From contig NW_024040707.1 in the NCBI RefSeq assembly GCF_014851395.1, positions 13,800,187 through 13,864,186 on the forward strand: DNA of 64,000 nucleotides. Direction: 5' to 3'. This document shows positions 1 through 10,965 of the stretch, in pieces (the stretch's first letter is position 1; every line of letters starts with the position of its first letter). A program made the position numbers and the translations under genes. Below the pieces are notes generated by a model, which saw nothing but the letters and a program-made list of their open reading frames with translations, was not told the DNA's origin and searched no databases. This DNA comes from Micropterus salmoides (Eukaryota; Chordata; Actinopteri; Centrarchiformes; Centrarchidae).

Positions 1-2340
1 TTTATCCTATTGCACTGGCTACTATTGTAAATACTAGTTCCAATGTGATCATTTTGTATCCACACTGGATTATATAATCTGTGTATCATCATTTGTTGTC
101 ATTTTCAATACAGAAATGATAATCACTTGTTTTTTGTATTTTCGATCTTTCGATCTGATTTATTGTGTCCAATTTTTGTGACCAGGAAGTTGCTGAATTT
201 ATGTGTGTGTGTGTCTTGATAACTTTTGCCTGCCTTTGCAGCACATAAAGCTGTGCAATGGCGCTCCCTGGTTTGATGTAACGAAAATGAGCTTGAACAT
301 GAATATGTTTTTTTGCAAAGTATTTTTAAACATGTCAAGTTACAGGTCTTCGGTTCTGTTTAGAGAGAAACTCTTACACGAAACAGGAAGCTGCTGCCAG
401 GGATACAGTAAGTTAGAATGTGGGCAATCCCGTTTTACGTTTGTTTACATTTTTGGAAAATAAAGTTCACAAAATTAAGTAATAACTAATAATTTTTGTG
501 TACCAATGAAGATTTTGATACTGAAGAAATCTTGAAAAATGGATGATTCTCAGGCAACTTCTGAAGCTTCCAATTCCTGTCCCATAGCCTATACAGTGAG
601 TTAAACTGTGTGCTTCAAATTCAGCCTCGTTTCTTCTTTCCCAAAATATTGTGGTGATAAAAACACTCATGTTGATGTTCATTCATTAAATTAAATCATG
701 TATAGCCCCATTGCCCAAGTGCTGCATGTTTATCAAATGCAAGACACAAAGAAGTCAGCAACTTTCTTGTGAGACAAATCGGACACTTTAAACATAAAAA
801 TCAAATTCAGACAACGGTCTGTTTTTTAATTTCCTATTTTTGACTTGAGCATAACCAGTGCTCGAAGTGGGGAAAAAAAGATGCACTATCCACAACCTGG
901 ATAAGTAAGTAGGCTAGTAGTTAAAAAATGTCTGTATTATTAGGCTATAATATTATAACATTAAATAAAAACGTTTAATGTTAGTATAATATTAAATATA
1001 GGTTACACTTCATTTGGATACTCTGCCAGATTGTTTATAGAGTATTTGTAACATTTCATGACAAACATGACAAACATGTAACATGAGATTCAACAATTAA
1101 CCACCATTAATCACAAATAAACCCGATTCTGATATTACATCACTGTAGTTTGACTAATGTTTGAGTATTCATTATAATGTCATTAGACCTATAGGTCTAA
1201 AGTATATAGTTTACCACTAATAGTAATTCCAGTTGGACAATACAGCAATTTCATTTTTGTGGGTTGTTTTCCTGGGTTGTGCAAGAAAAATGGTCTACAT
1301 TGTGGTTAGTCTTTAATATCATTAATGTTAACTAGCCTACTAGCTCCTCAATAATCATAACCGTTAATGTATAACAATAAGTTCATAATTTTGAGACTTT
1401 GTTGTAGCACGTCAACTATTATTTAATGAAAATTTATGAAACTTTGAATATTGTCAGGGAAAGGCACCCGACGTTCTCCCTACTCTGTCTCCGCATAAAT
1501 AGATAGGGAGAATGGGAAAAGCTGAGTGGCACCCTGGGCAATGTAGTTTATGTAGGGCTATGAATCGGCAGAAAATTGAAGCTTGTGAGTAGTGATGGTG
1601 CACAAGAGACAAATGTTTTTTGGGGGTTATTATTATTATTATTATTAGTAGTAGTAGTAGTATATTCCTTCTTGGGTTAATTAAAGTAGTCGAAGGTTCA
1701 GGCATGATCACTCAATCATAACTGGACCAAAATAATCACGTGACACACGCAGTTGGAAGACAATAAACTTGGTTGAAGGCCTAATATCCTATTTACAAAT
1801 TATAGGCCTACAGCTTGCACTTACTTTAAATACAGTGTTTTCTACATATAGGCTACTTAGGCCTAATTTGTGGGCCGGCCAGGTATGTTAGCACCTGCCA
1901 AAGTATATTTGACAACCCACTTTAATATTCTGCAGGGAAACACAGAGAGAGATGTTGTCTGCTATTACGTTAGGTGGACACAGTCGAAATCTTAATTTAG
2001 GGAGCGACAGTGAACGCACCACTGCAGAAGGTGGAAAATGACATAGAATAACTTACTGTCAATACAAATACGATATACACCGCTGCCGACCCCACCCCCT
2101 CATTGGCCGCCGCCGCCACAGGTTACACAGTCTAAATGAGAGCTGAACAGTCCGGAGAGCAGGTGTGTCGCAATTTTTAATTCACTCTTGAATAGGCCTA
2201 TGAAAAGAATGATAACCTGACACGAATTCAAGATGATTTCCAAGATGATCACGAACTAGGTCTAGTTTGTTTGTGTTCATATAATATTCAAAATGTCATT
2301 TTGGTACCTATTTTAGATTTAGACTGAGTCACTATCGCAG
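1..2340. other. Noncoding region upstream of sulfotransferase copy A; duplicated at 26.4-28.0 kb
   Basis: No supported gene. Blocks of this stretch recur upstream of copy C: for example the segment with TTGTGTGACCAGGAA-type sequence near 175-270 matches 26565-26660, and the ACTAGTTCCAAT segment near 34-48 matches 26405-26420 and 21871-21890. The last 180 bases (2140-2340) instead match the region before copy B (12765-12905), including an AATAGGCCTATGAAAAGAA word. A CCAAT-type ATTGGC box lies at about 2102-2107 in a short GC-rich patch, but I cannot assign a transcription start. Confidence 0.6.
1627..1662. repeat. Compound trinucleotide microsatellite (TTA)n(GTA)n
   Basis: Seven TTA units run into five GTA units with almost no interruption. 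Simple sequence in noncoding DNA. Confidence 0.9.
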
Positions 2341-5300
2341 ATGGAGCTGCCACCTCGTCCAACACTGTTTGACTTCCATGGAGTCTCCATGGTTAAATAC
2401 TTCACTGACAACTGGGACAGCGTACAGAACTTCAAAGCCAGACCAGATGATATTCTTATAGCTACTTACCCTAAAGCAGGTGGGGATGTGTGAGTAAGAG
2501 CATGGAACTTGTGCCATTACAGTTATACTTTATGTTGATGAATGGCCTGGATTGATATGTTGCCTATGTTCAGGCACAATGTATTCATGTGTTTTAATCT
2601 CAGGAACAACATGGGTCTCTTACATCCTGGATCTTCTGTATTTTGGCCAGACATCTCCAGAGCGCCAGGCGTCCATTCCTATTCATGAAAGAGTGCCGTT
2701 TCTGGAGATCAGCACACCTTCTCGACCCTCAGGTTGAATCATGGGTCTAAACAGATCTTTACACTGTAAACAAACAAACAGAAAACAACACTGGTCATTT
2801 CGTCCATAAACCCTTCATTATGGTTGTTGAGTGTTTATAACCACAGTGACTTAAATTTATTTTACAGACACTGTACAAAGTCCTGATCAACCAGTTTGCC
2901 TCAGAGTTTTGGTGAAAGTGTGCTGCTGGATGTGTAAATCAGCAGCTCTTTGCTATCAGTCAAGTGTAAAGGGTCATAATGTGTTTTGGCCACTTGAAGG
3001 CAGCGGAATAATTTTTTAACACAACATTTATATATCAGCTTTCAAGTTCATCCTTTTAGCAAACAGTTGCTTATTTACACATCCAGCAGTTACAGAGTCA
3101 TTCATTTTAAGTGTTTTTGGCCATCTGGTGAAATCAATCCAATATTTACTCTCTTTTTGCTCCGTTTTTGGTCTCTACCAAATCCTGATAAAATCTAGCT
3201 CTTTAGCTGTTAAATGCTATCACCAGCTAGCTGCTAAATTTGTCTGTCTGCTGTCTGGTGCTGAGCAGGTAGAACAGTATGTTTAGTTTCAGTTACATTT
3301 TTCACTGATAACAGCTTTTTTCTGTAGTTAAAAACACTACGAGAGTGAAACAAAACATTTACGGGCCGAACAGTAAAACAATGAGCTGAATCATTACAAT
3401 GCTGTGGCTATTCTCTGGTATGTTAACAAGTCTTTCTGTCTCACTAATGTTTCTCTTCACAAAGGTAAAGACTTGGCAGACCAGCTTCCCACCACTCCTC
3501 GTCTCATTAAAACTCATCTACCAGTCCAGTTTGTGCCCAAGTCCTTCTGGGAGCAGAACAGCAGGGTAAAGCCATTAGTCTGTGAAATATGTGAGTTATG
3601 AACCACTTAATTATTAATTATTAGTGTTTTCTCTTTGCATAGATAGTTTATGTGGCTCGTAATGCAAAGGACAGTGTAGTGTCTTACTTCCACTTTGGCC
3701 GCATGAACAGTATCCATCCAGAACCAGGTGACTGGAGCACGTTTCTAAAGGATTTCATGGAGGGAAAGAGTAAGTTCAAAGTAGTGTTAATGTAAAAGAA
3801 GGCACAATGTCATATCATGTCCCAAATGTCCCCTCATATATTATTCTGTGGCTTCAGTGGTGTTTGGGTCGTGGTATGACCATGTGAATGGCTGGTGGGA
3901 GAAGAAACAGACGTATTCAAACGTTCACTATATGTTCTATGAAGACCTGATTGAGGTAAGCTAAGGAGTGTTTGTGTTGTTTTCAAGGGAGCTTTGAAAA
4001 TGTTTTTACGAAGTTTTATTCATTCATCTGCTGGTCATTAATGTTTACAGTTGTTACTGTAAGTTGCTTTGGATGACAGAGTCAACTAAATAATGAATAA
4101 ATGTAATGTTGGTTGCTTATAAAACATGCTGTATAATGAAAAAAGTTGTTTAACATTTTGACTTTCTTCTGGAAAGTTAGATAAGATGTATACCACTCTC
4201 ATATCTGTATGTAAATATGAAGTTAGTATTAAGAATATGGTTAGCTTAGCTTAGCACAAGGACTGGAATTAAGGGGAAAAAGCAGGGTCTTCATTGCTGG
4301 AGTCACCGCAGCCAAGACTCAAGGAAGCTGCTGCACTTGGCCAAGAAACAGTCTGGCACTTAACCACCTGTTAAACCATGATTGTCAGGATTTGAGTATG
4401 AAGCACAAGATTAAGGATCCAAATGCAGACAAAGAGGCAGACTTGTAAAGCAGTGAATTAAATGGACATAATGACAAAACTCAGGCTTAGAGCAGAGGGT
4501 CTGAAGGAATAGGGAAAATGAGTGCCAGGTGTGTTGGCAGGTGAAGAGCTGGTGACATGGAAAGGAAGGAAACTCTGACATCTTGTAGAGAGGTTGTGAA
4601 TGGTGGGATGAAAGGTTGCTTAGAAAGGCAGGGGCTTGGAGGAAGTGAGCTGACAAGCAGAATGAGCAATACAATTAAATAAAATTGAAGCAGTGGTTTG
4701 TTCTTTATACATTTTAGATTTTGTACAAATTAAACAAAATTATATTACGTGTGTTCATTTATGAGCATTGGGAGGTGCTAGTAGAGGAAAATATTTATAC
4801 CTTTGGACAGAGTCAGGCTAACAGATTCCTCCTGTTTCCTGTCTTTATGCTAAACTAAGCTAACTGCCTCCTTGCTCCAGCTTCACATGTACTGTACAGA
4901 TATGAATATGTTACACTCATCACTATATTGAATACGTACGTTAGAAGAAGATGAAGTAAAAATATACAGCAGGGGTCGGCAAATAAGTTTTGCATCGGGG
5001 CAATATTTTCAACTGTTAGATGGATGAGAACATCAACATGTTTGGTTATCTTAATTGGTAAGGTATATGAGACTTGCAACCCAAGTGTTGAGTATTTGAT
5101 CCCACCTTGGCGTAAGTTTTTTTTTCTCTCTTCAACAAATGGATTCTGCAGTGAATGTTTCTCACATTATGGCATGTAGGCTGCAGTGTTTGTGTTTCGG
5201 TGTTTGATCCACATCCATCAAACTACAGATGCTTTTGCATTTCCCCAGTATCTCCAGGCAGAGGACATTCAGGGGAATCACGTTTTCTGAAGGCTCTTTT

Positions 5301-6516
5301 AGAGGTGTGTCAATTAGGCATCAGACTTTTTTAATGTCGTTCAGAATTTTTCAAAGTAAAAAAAAAAGTTCAACTCCAAATACAGCATTGCAGTAAACAA
5401 GCGTCTCACGCTTTTATTTTGTAGGCAAATCCACTAAAGAGGAAGTGATTATGTGAGTAACTGTTGCTGTCATGACTGAGATATATTTCAGCACCGCTAT
5501 CAAAGTATTTATTTATTTATTTTTGCTGCCATCAAAGCACTATAATCTGACTGCGGGCCAGATATTATTGCTGGCGCGCAGTTTTGGCGATGGTCCATTA
5601 TCACAGAGAGAATTAATGTGTTTCCCTTGTCAGTGTCTGTATAAACTACATCTAATATGTGGTTTATAATGGACTGTGGTGCAGAAACAGTGACAGTGTT
5701 ATACACTCTTGGCTTACATTTTCCATGTTATCTGTCAGTGGCTAAGTCACAATAACATATGGTTTTAAAGAATAATTAAATAAATATAATTTCCTAATAA
5801 ATATACCTAAAGAAACCTCATTTCTTGACGGGCTACTCTCTGCTGTCTCAGAAGAGACACCTTTTGTGCTGCATCAGCCACGGTAGCTGCCCTCGTGATT
5901 GGCTTTTCCTTAATCAGATCAGACTTGAGGAAAGGACAGAATGAGTCAACCATGTGAACACCATAACCAGCAGGAGGCGCATCACTGTTGTATAGAGATG
6001 TGTCAATAACAATAATAGCCTTTGTAAGTCTGAAAGTCATTCAGAAAGATGACTATGTATAGTTATTTTAATTGTCACAAAGGCTGATGCTGAGATTCTT
6101 ACATTTTCTGCAGGACTGTGGACGAGAGATAGACCGTCTCTGTTCCTTCCTTGGTTTGTCTCCTTCAGCTGAGGAGACGGAAAGAGTCACAAACGGAGTG
6201 ACGTTTGACAACATGAAAGCAAACAAAATGACAAACTATTCCACTTCCCAAGTTATGAATCAAAAGGTGTCTCCTTTCATGAGAAAAGGTACAGTGAAAA
6301 ATGTCTACTTGCTCTGTTTTTTTCTCTTTACACCATAATCTGCTCAAACCATGTATCGCTGATTGATTTTAAATCGCCTGAATAATTCTCTCTGCTTCTC
6401 CAGGGAAAGTTGGTGACTGGAAGAACCATTTCACTGTGGCCCAGGATGAACAGTTTGAGGAGGACTACAAGCAGAAGATGAAGAATCCTACACTGAAGTT
6501 TCGTACTGAAGTTTAA
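2341..6516 (+). CDS. sult1st: Cytosolic sulfotransferase, SULT1 family (copy A)
   Basis: Transfers the sulfonate group of PAPS to hydroxyl or amine groups of phenols, monoamines, hormones or xenobiotics in the cytosol (family knowledge; the acceptor of this copy is unknown). Coding exons: 2341-2479, 2604-2732, 3465-3565, 3643-3769, 3858-3955, 6114-6288, 6404-6516; 882 nt, 293 aa, all GT/AG, phases kept. Visible motifs: PAPS loop TYPKAGTTW (42-50, Lys45), catalytic His107 in RLIKTHLP, 3'-phosphate residues Arg129 and Ser137, RKGxxGDW (255-262) and the dimer motif KxxxTVxxxE (263-272). Length is that of a complete SULT1. The ATG is the conserved start of all four copies and directly follows an AG, as if a noncoding exon lay upstream. 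The stop is followed within a few bases by a dispersed repeat. Paralogue number cannot be assigned by eye. Exon 7 is identical in copy C. Confidence 0.95.
4051..4112 (+). repeat. SINE/LINE 3' tail relic in copy A intron 5
   Basis: Contains TGTAAGTTGCTTTGGATGA followed by an ACTAAATAATGAATAAATG end, a decayed form of the tail shared by many fish SINEs and L2-type LINEs. Related relics sit at the matching place in copy B (about 19130-19172) and copy C (about 30413-30462), so it predates those duplications. Confidence 0.7.
4290..4680 (+). repeat. Intron 5 block shared by the sulfotransferase copies
   Basis: A stretch with a GACATCTTG..GAGAGGTTGTGAATGGTGGGATGAAA-type core (spread over about 4575-4612) recurs in intron 5 of copy C (about 30735-30815) and copy D (about 40420-40500). 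Its first part, with TGTCAGGATTTGAGTATGAA, recurs in copy B near 19477-19497. It shows that the introns are paralogous; no coding potential is evident. Confidence 0.7.
5046..5112 (+). repeat. Possible tRNA-derived SINE head relic
   Basis: TTAATTGGTAAGGTA resembles a box A and, about 45 bases later, GAGTATTTGATCCCA resembles a decayed box B. This is a weak call resting on spacing and word similarity only; a tRNA-type fold was not verified. Confidence 0.3.
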
Positions 6517-6517
6517 G

Positions 6518-6665
6518 TGTTCAGATCCTTTACTTAAGTAAAAGTAGTTATACCTCACTGTAAAAATACTCAGTTACAAGTAAAAGTACTGAAAATGTTA
6601 CATTATAAAAGTATGTAAGTATAATCAGGAAAATGTACTTAAAGTATTAAAAGCAAAATGCCCCC
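6518..6665 (+). repeat. Dispersed repeat forming the 3' UTR start of copy A
   Basis: The segment beginning GTTCAGATCCTTTACTTAAG directly after the stop codon also follows copy B's stop (21331 on) but is absent after copies C and D, whose 3' UTRs start AAAGGCTTAATGAAGAGTCC and resemble each other. The CTTAAGTAAAAGTA..AATAC..ACAAGTAAAAGTA pattern is that of a common fish interspersed repeat. It must have inserted within a few bases of the stop in the A/B ancestor. Confidence 0.7.
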
Positions 6666-7134
6666 AGGACTGACACTATTATAAATCATTAGATTATTAT
6701 TATTCAAGCATTAATGTAAAAGCAATTATTGACCTTTTTCATTGAAAAAAGTTATTAATTGCAGTGTGATGCAAAAAAAAAATCTGCTGATAATTTTCTC
6801 CATTAATTGATTGTAAACTTTTTGGAAATAGTGAGAAATGTTGTCACAACAGAGCCCAAAGTGACACCTTCACAACGCTTGTTTTGTCAGTTCAAACCTT
6901 CAAAGATTAAAAATACATTAAAATAATCCAAAAGAAAAGCAAATATTTTTATCTGATTATACAGGAAAAATTACATAAACGTGGCTACATGTCTGTCAAT
7001 CAATGAACGTACTACCTGTCCTTGTATAAACTGTTAGGTCTTTAATTTATTAAAAAACGTTATATTTTTTTTAACTCTTTATATGTTTTGCGTGTAAAAA
7101 TCTTTCTTTGTAAAGTAACTAACTGAAGCTGTCA

Positions 7135-7267
7135 AATAAATGCAGTGAAGTAAAAAGAAATTCTCATTGTTGACTGAACACTGATGTTGACTTTCATAAC
7201 ACTTTCATATGTTGATCCCTTGTTGAAACTTGTAAATAACAGCTGTAATCAGTCTCTTGGAAATAAA
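7135..7267 (+). promoter_or_regulatory. Candidate polyadenylation signals of copy A
   Basis: AATAAA occurs at 7135-7140 and 7262-7267, downstream of a block (7140-7260) that is homologous to the 3' flanks of copies C and D (AATAACAGCTGTAATCA words). Which signal is used cannot be told from sequence. Confidence 0.45.
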
Positions 7268-7308
7268 TAATTAATAGCTGCTAACAAGTATCAGGCTTGT
7301 TTGTCTTA

Positions 7309-7309
7309 A

Positions 7310-7371
<62 letters not shown>
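7309..7371. repeat. (AAT)n microsatellite
   Basis: About twenty uninterrupted AAT/TAA units. Likely length-polymorphic. Confidence 0.95.
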
Positions 7372-7373
<2 letters not shown>

Positions 7374-8254
7374 GTTATTATCGTATGTAGCCATTTTGCT
7401 ACAACCGTTCACAGCGTGTCATTTATACTAGCGACACAACCCGTACCAGAGAGGGAGTGGGGCGGACCGGATCGCAGAGCAACTGCTCTGTCGCTCCACA
7501 TGATCCATGATGATAGAAAAATATAGAGATTAACGTCAATAATGCTGCATGTTGACACCTTGAAATATCACAAATCATGCTAAGCTCCCCCGTAGTTTGC
7601 ACCCTGCTGCCCTCCCAGTCTATAACCACCAACGTAGCCTAGGCTATATAGGCTACCACCCACTTTTGTTAAGAGGTGTCACTGTCAAAATTAATTACGC
7701 CACTTTTAACTGCCCCCTCAGTCGCTTCATCCTGGAGCCGGGCCTGCTGCTCTGCTCACTGCTAAAGTAGAGATTTCGCTCACTTAATCAGAAACAATAG
7801 AAACTTTGAAACACAATCCTAGATTTCTGCACTACCTTTAAGACTGCTGTGATTATAGTTACTAAAGAAACAGCACTTTGATCCTTGGTCTATTAATAAT
7901 TATCCTCTCTAACCTTTTAAAAAGTGCTACAAAGTACTACGACTTCTAGTACACATATTTTACACTAATCTTTTTGAACATTTTAAAACTTCTTTCTTTT
8001 CTTTTCTTTTCACTCCACTGAAACTGCATGAAATTGGTGAATGTTCCATGGATTGGGATTTCACCTCAGTGCTTCTATGAGACTGTATGTAAGGAATATG
8101 GGTTAGAGAAAAAAAAAAGTGTTAAAAAAAAGGATAGAGTGAGAGATGGGGAATCAAAGGAGTAAAATAAGCAATGGTGAGAGACCCGCCTGTTTTTATT
8201 TTCTATTTAAATCTTTTACAACTTTTTTTATATTTCCCTGTTGCTTCTATGTTT

Positions 8255-8322
8255 TATGTAAAGCACTCTGAATGACCTTGTTGTTGAAATGTGCTGTACA
8301 AATAAACTTGCCTTGCCTTCTA
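8255..8322 (+). repeat. Interspersed repeat tail with CTTGCCTTGCC end
   Basis: The words TGTAAAGCACTCTGAATGACC and GTGCTGTACAAATAAACTTG, followed by CCTTGCC, are the 3' terminus of a common fish retroposon type. Only the tail is recognisable. Confidence 0.55.
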
Positions 8323-9220
8323 TGGATTGTGGCTTTAGGCCTACTAGACCAACTGAAAAATCCATTTGGTCTCTGGCCTGGTTCTCACATGGTTAAAGTC
8401 TTATCTGAAAGAGCAAGGTGTTTCTGGTAACAATGTTACGTCAACATTTTCAAACTTCCATTAACGGCCATTTTTAAAATCTTGTTTAATTTTTACCAGG
8501 TTTAAAAAACGGTCACATTTCTCTGCTCAAGACTTTAAACAGTATTAAGGTGATGATTTATATAATAGCTAATATTCCTTCTTTGTGAGTCTTAAAAGAA
8601 ATATTATGTTAAATTACCTAAAACATACAAGGTGGTTGTTACATGTGATGTTAGCCTGTTGGAGAAGCTAAAATTGCACTCTTGGAAATCTTCATTGAAG
8701 TGACTAGGCACCATCTTTGAGTCTGGTGTTCGGCTCCTATAATACATCTAAACCCTTTTCACAACAGACATTTCGACTTGTCAAAGCAGGAAAAGCACAG
8801 GTGTAAATTATAACATTAACAATGGCACCATTGCATGTCCTAGTGAGCTGTGTCAGTGGGTACCAGAAAACCAGAGTTCTGAGACTGGCTCCCCTAAACC
8901 GAATGCAGCCATCACAACGTTATAAAATCTACTTGTGCTTCTCGTGCTTTGACTTGCATTGTGGTGAAAAGGGGTATATTAATTGAATTGCTGGTAAAGT
9001 GGGTGTGTATATTTAATCTGCCAGTCACAAAGGCAAGGTAACACAGAGCATGTTTTATGCCTGTAAAGAACAGGAGAATAGAGGCAAATGACCAATGAAA
9101 CCCAAAAGGACAGTGAGGGGCTGGACGGTCAAATCACAGATCACAGTAGAGACAGAGGTCGGTTTGCAATGAGAGGGGAGGAAGGGTAAAGATTTACTAT
9201 TAACACAACAAACACACTGG

Positions 9221-9280
9221 TATAAGAGAAAAATACAACCAGGAAACAGCAGTCAGAGGACTATCAGTAATATGGACAAG
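9221..9280 (+). promoter_or_regulatory. Candidate TATA promoter and short first exon for copy B
   Basis: TATAAGAG at 9221-9228 is followed about 25-30 bases later by CAGTCAG (Inr-like), then ATGGACAAG at 9272-9280 directly before a GTAGTG donor-like word. Splicing 9280 to the AG before copy B's ATG (12906) would add three residues, MDK, in frame. The paralogous block before copy C (23060-23110) has lost both the TATA word and the ATG. This is inference: no transcript evidence, and no proof that the exon belongs to copy B. Confidence 0.3.
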
Positions 9281-10076
9281 GTAGTGTATGTTCTCAGATT
9301 ATTTTCAAATTATGCACAGTGGGGTTCAGTACTTGACTTACAATTGCTATATATGTCAGAGGTTGAGTGTCTTGCTCAGGTACACATTGGTGGACATGTC
9401 ACAGTGGGAATTGAAACTGGGTCTCTCACACCAATGGTAAAACAATGAATGTAACGTTTGAGCCCACACTTATCTTCCACACTGCAATTTGTACGGGACC
9501 TAATTGTAGGCTATGTGAAGATAATTTAATGGGTTAGATTGTGTGGCAAATCTGTTTAAAATTTAAGTCACCGTTGTCTCTGATGTGACAACCAGGGTGT
9601 GGAGTATGTATCCAACCTGTTGCATTTTTCTGGTGTACATGCAATGAAGTGCAAAGTAAATCAAGTGACTATACATGTCTAAGGTAGATTATCTCTGCTA
9701 AAATAACAGACTGTATGTGTAGAGAATGCAGGAATTAGAAAAACATATCTTCTCACAACTTAAAGTTTGACAATTTCAGAAACATGCTTATTCACTTTGT
9801 GATGGAAAGTTAGATAAGAGGATCGATACTACTCTTGTATCTGTCAATTTTGGCTACAGCCAGTTAGCTTAATACAAAGACTAGAAGCAGCTAACATGGT
9901 CCAACAAAATTCGCCTACCAGCACCTCTACAGCTCACTAATTACCATGTTATACTGTATTTATCTGTTGTCTGTACACCAACTGAATCTAAATTGAAAAG
10001 TCGTTTTTTGTGCTTTTGTTGCCACTAGAAAGAATGTTTCCCCATTGCCAGTGTTTGTGCTAAGCTAACTTAGACA

Positions 10077-10779
10077 GAGTAATCTGATTACTGCATTTAA
10101 CACAGTGTAAACTGATAACTAAAGAGTAATCTGATTACTGCGTTTAACACAGTGTAAACTGATAACTAAAGAGTAATCTGATTACTGTGTTTAACACAGT
10201 GTAAACTGATAACTAAAGAGTAATCTGATTACTGTGTTTAACACAGTGTAAACTGATAACTAAAGAGTAATCTGATTACTGTGTTTCACACAGTGTAAAC
10301 TGATAACTAAAGAGTAATCTAATTACTGCGTTTAACACAGTGTAAACTGATAACTAAAGAGTAATCTGATTACTGTGTTTAACACAGTGTAAACTGATAA
10401 CTAAAGAGTAATCTGATTACTGTGTTTAACACAGTGTAAACTGATAACTAAAGAGTAATCTGATTACTGCGTTTAACAGTGTAAACTGATAACTAAAGAG
10501 TAATCTGATTACTGTGTTTCACACAGTGTAAACTGATAACTAAAGAGTAATCTGGTTATTAGTTTTCACACAGTGTAAACTAATAACTAGAGAGTAATCT
10601 GATTACTGTGTTTAACACAATGTTACCTGATAAATAAAGAGTAATCTGATTACTGTGTTTAACACAATGTTACCTGATAACTAAAGAGTAATCTGATTAT
10701 GGTGTTTCACACAGTGTAAACTAATAACTAGAGAGTAATCTGATTACTGTGTTTCACACAGTTGAACCTGATAACTTTA
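10077..10779. repeat. 47-bp tandem minisatellite with palindromic units, about 15 copies
   Basis: Units begin GAGTAATCTGATTACTG and end ATAACTAAA, with starts at 10077, 10124, 10171, 10218 and so on. The early units are almost identical; the last four carry more substitutions (TTACCTG, AATAACTAGAG variants). Each unit has AGTAATCTGATTACT, a 7-bp-arm palindrome around one base, and a GTTTA..CAC..GTG..TAAAC inverted pair. Confidence 0.95.
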
Positions 10780-10896
10780 ATTAACAACACACCCAAAATC
10801 AACTGAATGATGTGTAATTTATTTCAGAATTTTCTGACCAGCATCTTGACTGTTGTAAGAATCATACCTCAATTTGTGAGGTGTATGAAAACAGCC

Positions 10897-10965
10897 GCTC
10901 ATTAGCAGCTCAGTCACCTGCTCTGGATATCTACCAGGTTCAAATCCCCGGGTCAGTCAGAGCTG
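10897..10965 (+). repeat. tRNA-like SINE relic
   Basis: GGTTCAAATCC (box B consensus) at 10938-10948, a possible box A near TTAGCAGCTCAGTC, and complementary ends GCTC/GAGC about 68 bases apart. No anticodon arm can be placed convincingly, so a decayed tRNA-derived element is likelier than a tRNA gene. Confidence 0.35.

Larger units (their letters stand above)
7788..9790 (+). repeat. Segmental duplicate, first copy (pairs with 22145-24205)
   Basis: Ordered matches: CTAGATTTCTGCAC..AAGACTGCTGTG (7821-7853 with 22170-22203), CATTTCTCTGCTCAAGACTT (8516 with 22387), GCAAGGTAACA.AGAGCATG (9034 with 22868), GGTCGGTTTGCAATGAGAGG (9156 with 23008) and AAGTAAATCAAGTGA (9655 with 24150). The second copy has additionally received a MITE and a relic sulfotransferase exon. 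No gene is evident apart from the candidate first exon noted separately. Confidence 0.8.

Noticed and set aside
6328..6558. Minus-strand frames over the last exons of the sulfotransferases
   Set aside because: Complement of exon 7 in every copy, ending at random in intron sequence.
10077..10779. Regular repeats resembling a CRISPR array
   Set aside because: Units are contiguous 47-bp repeats with no unique spacers, and the genome is a vertebrate's.
10897..10965. tRNA gene
   Set aside because: A box B word is present but no anticodon arm or convincing full cloverleaf; a SINE relic is more likely.
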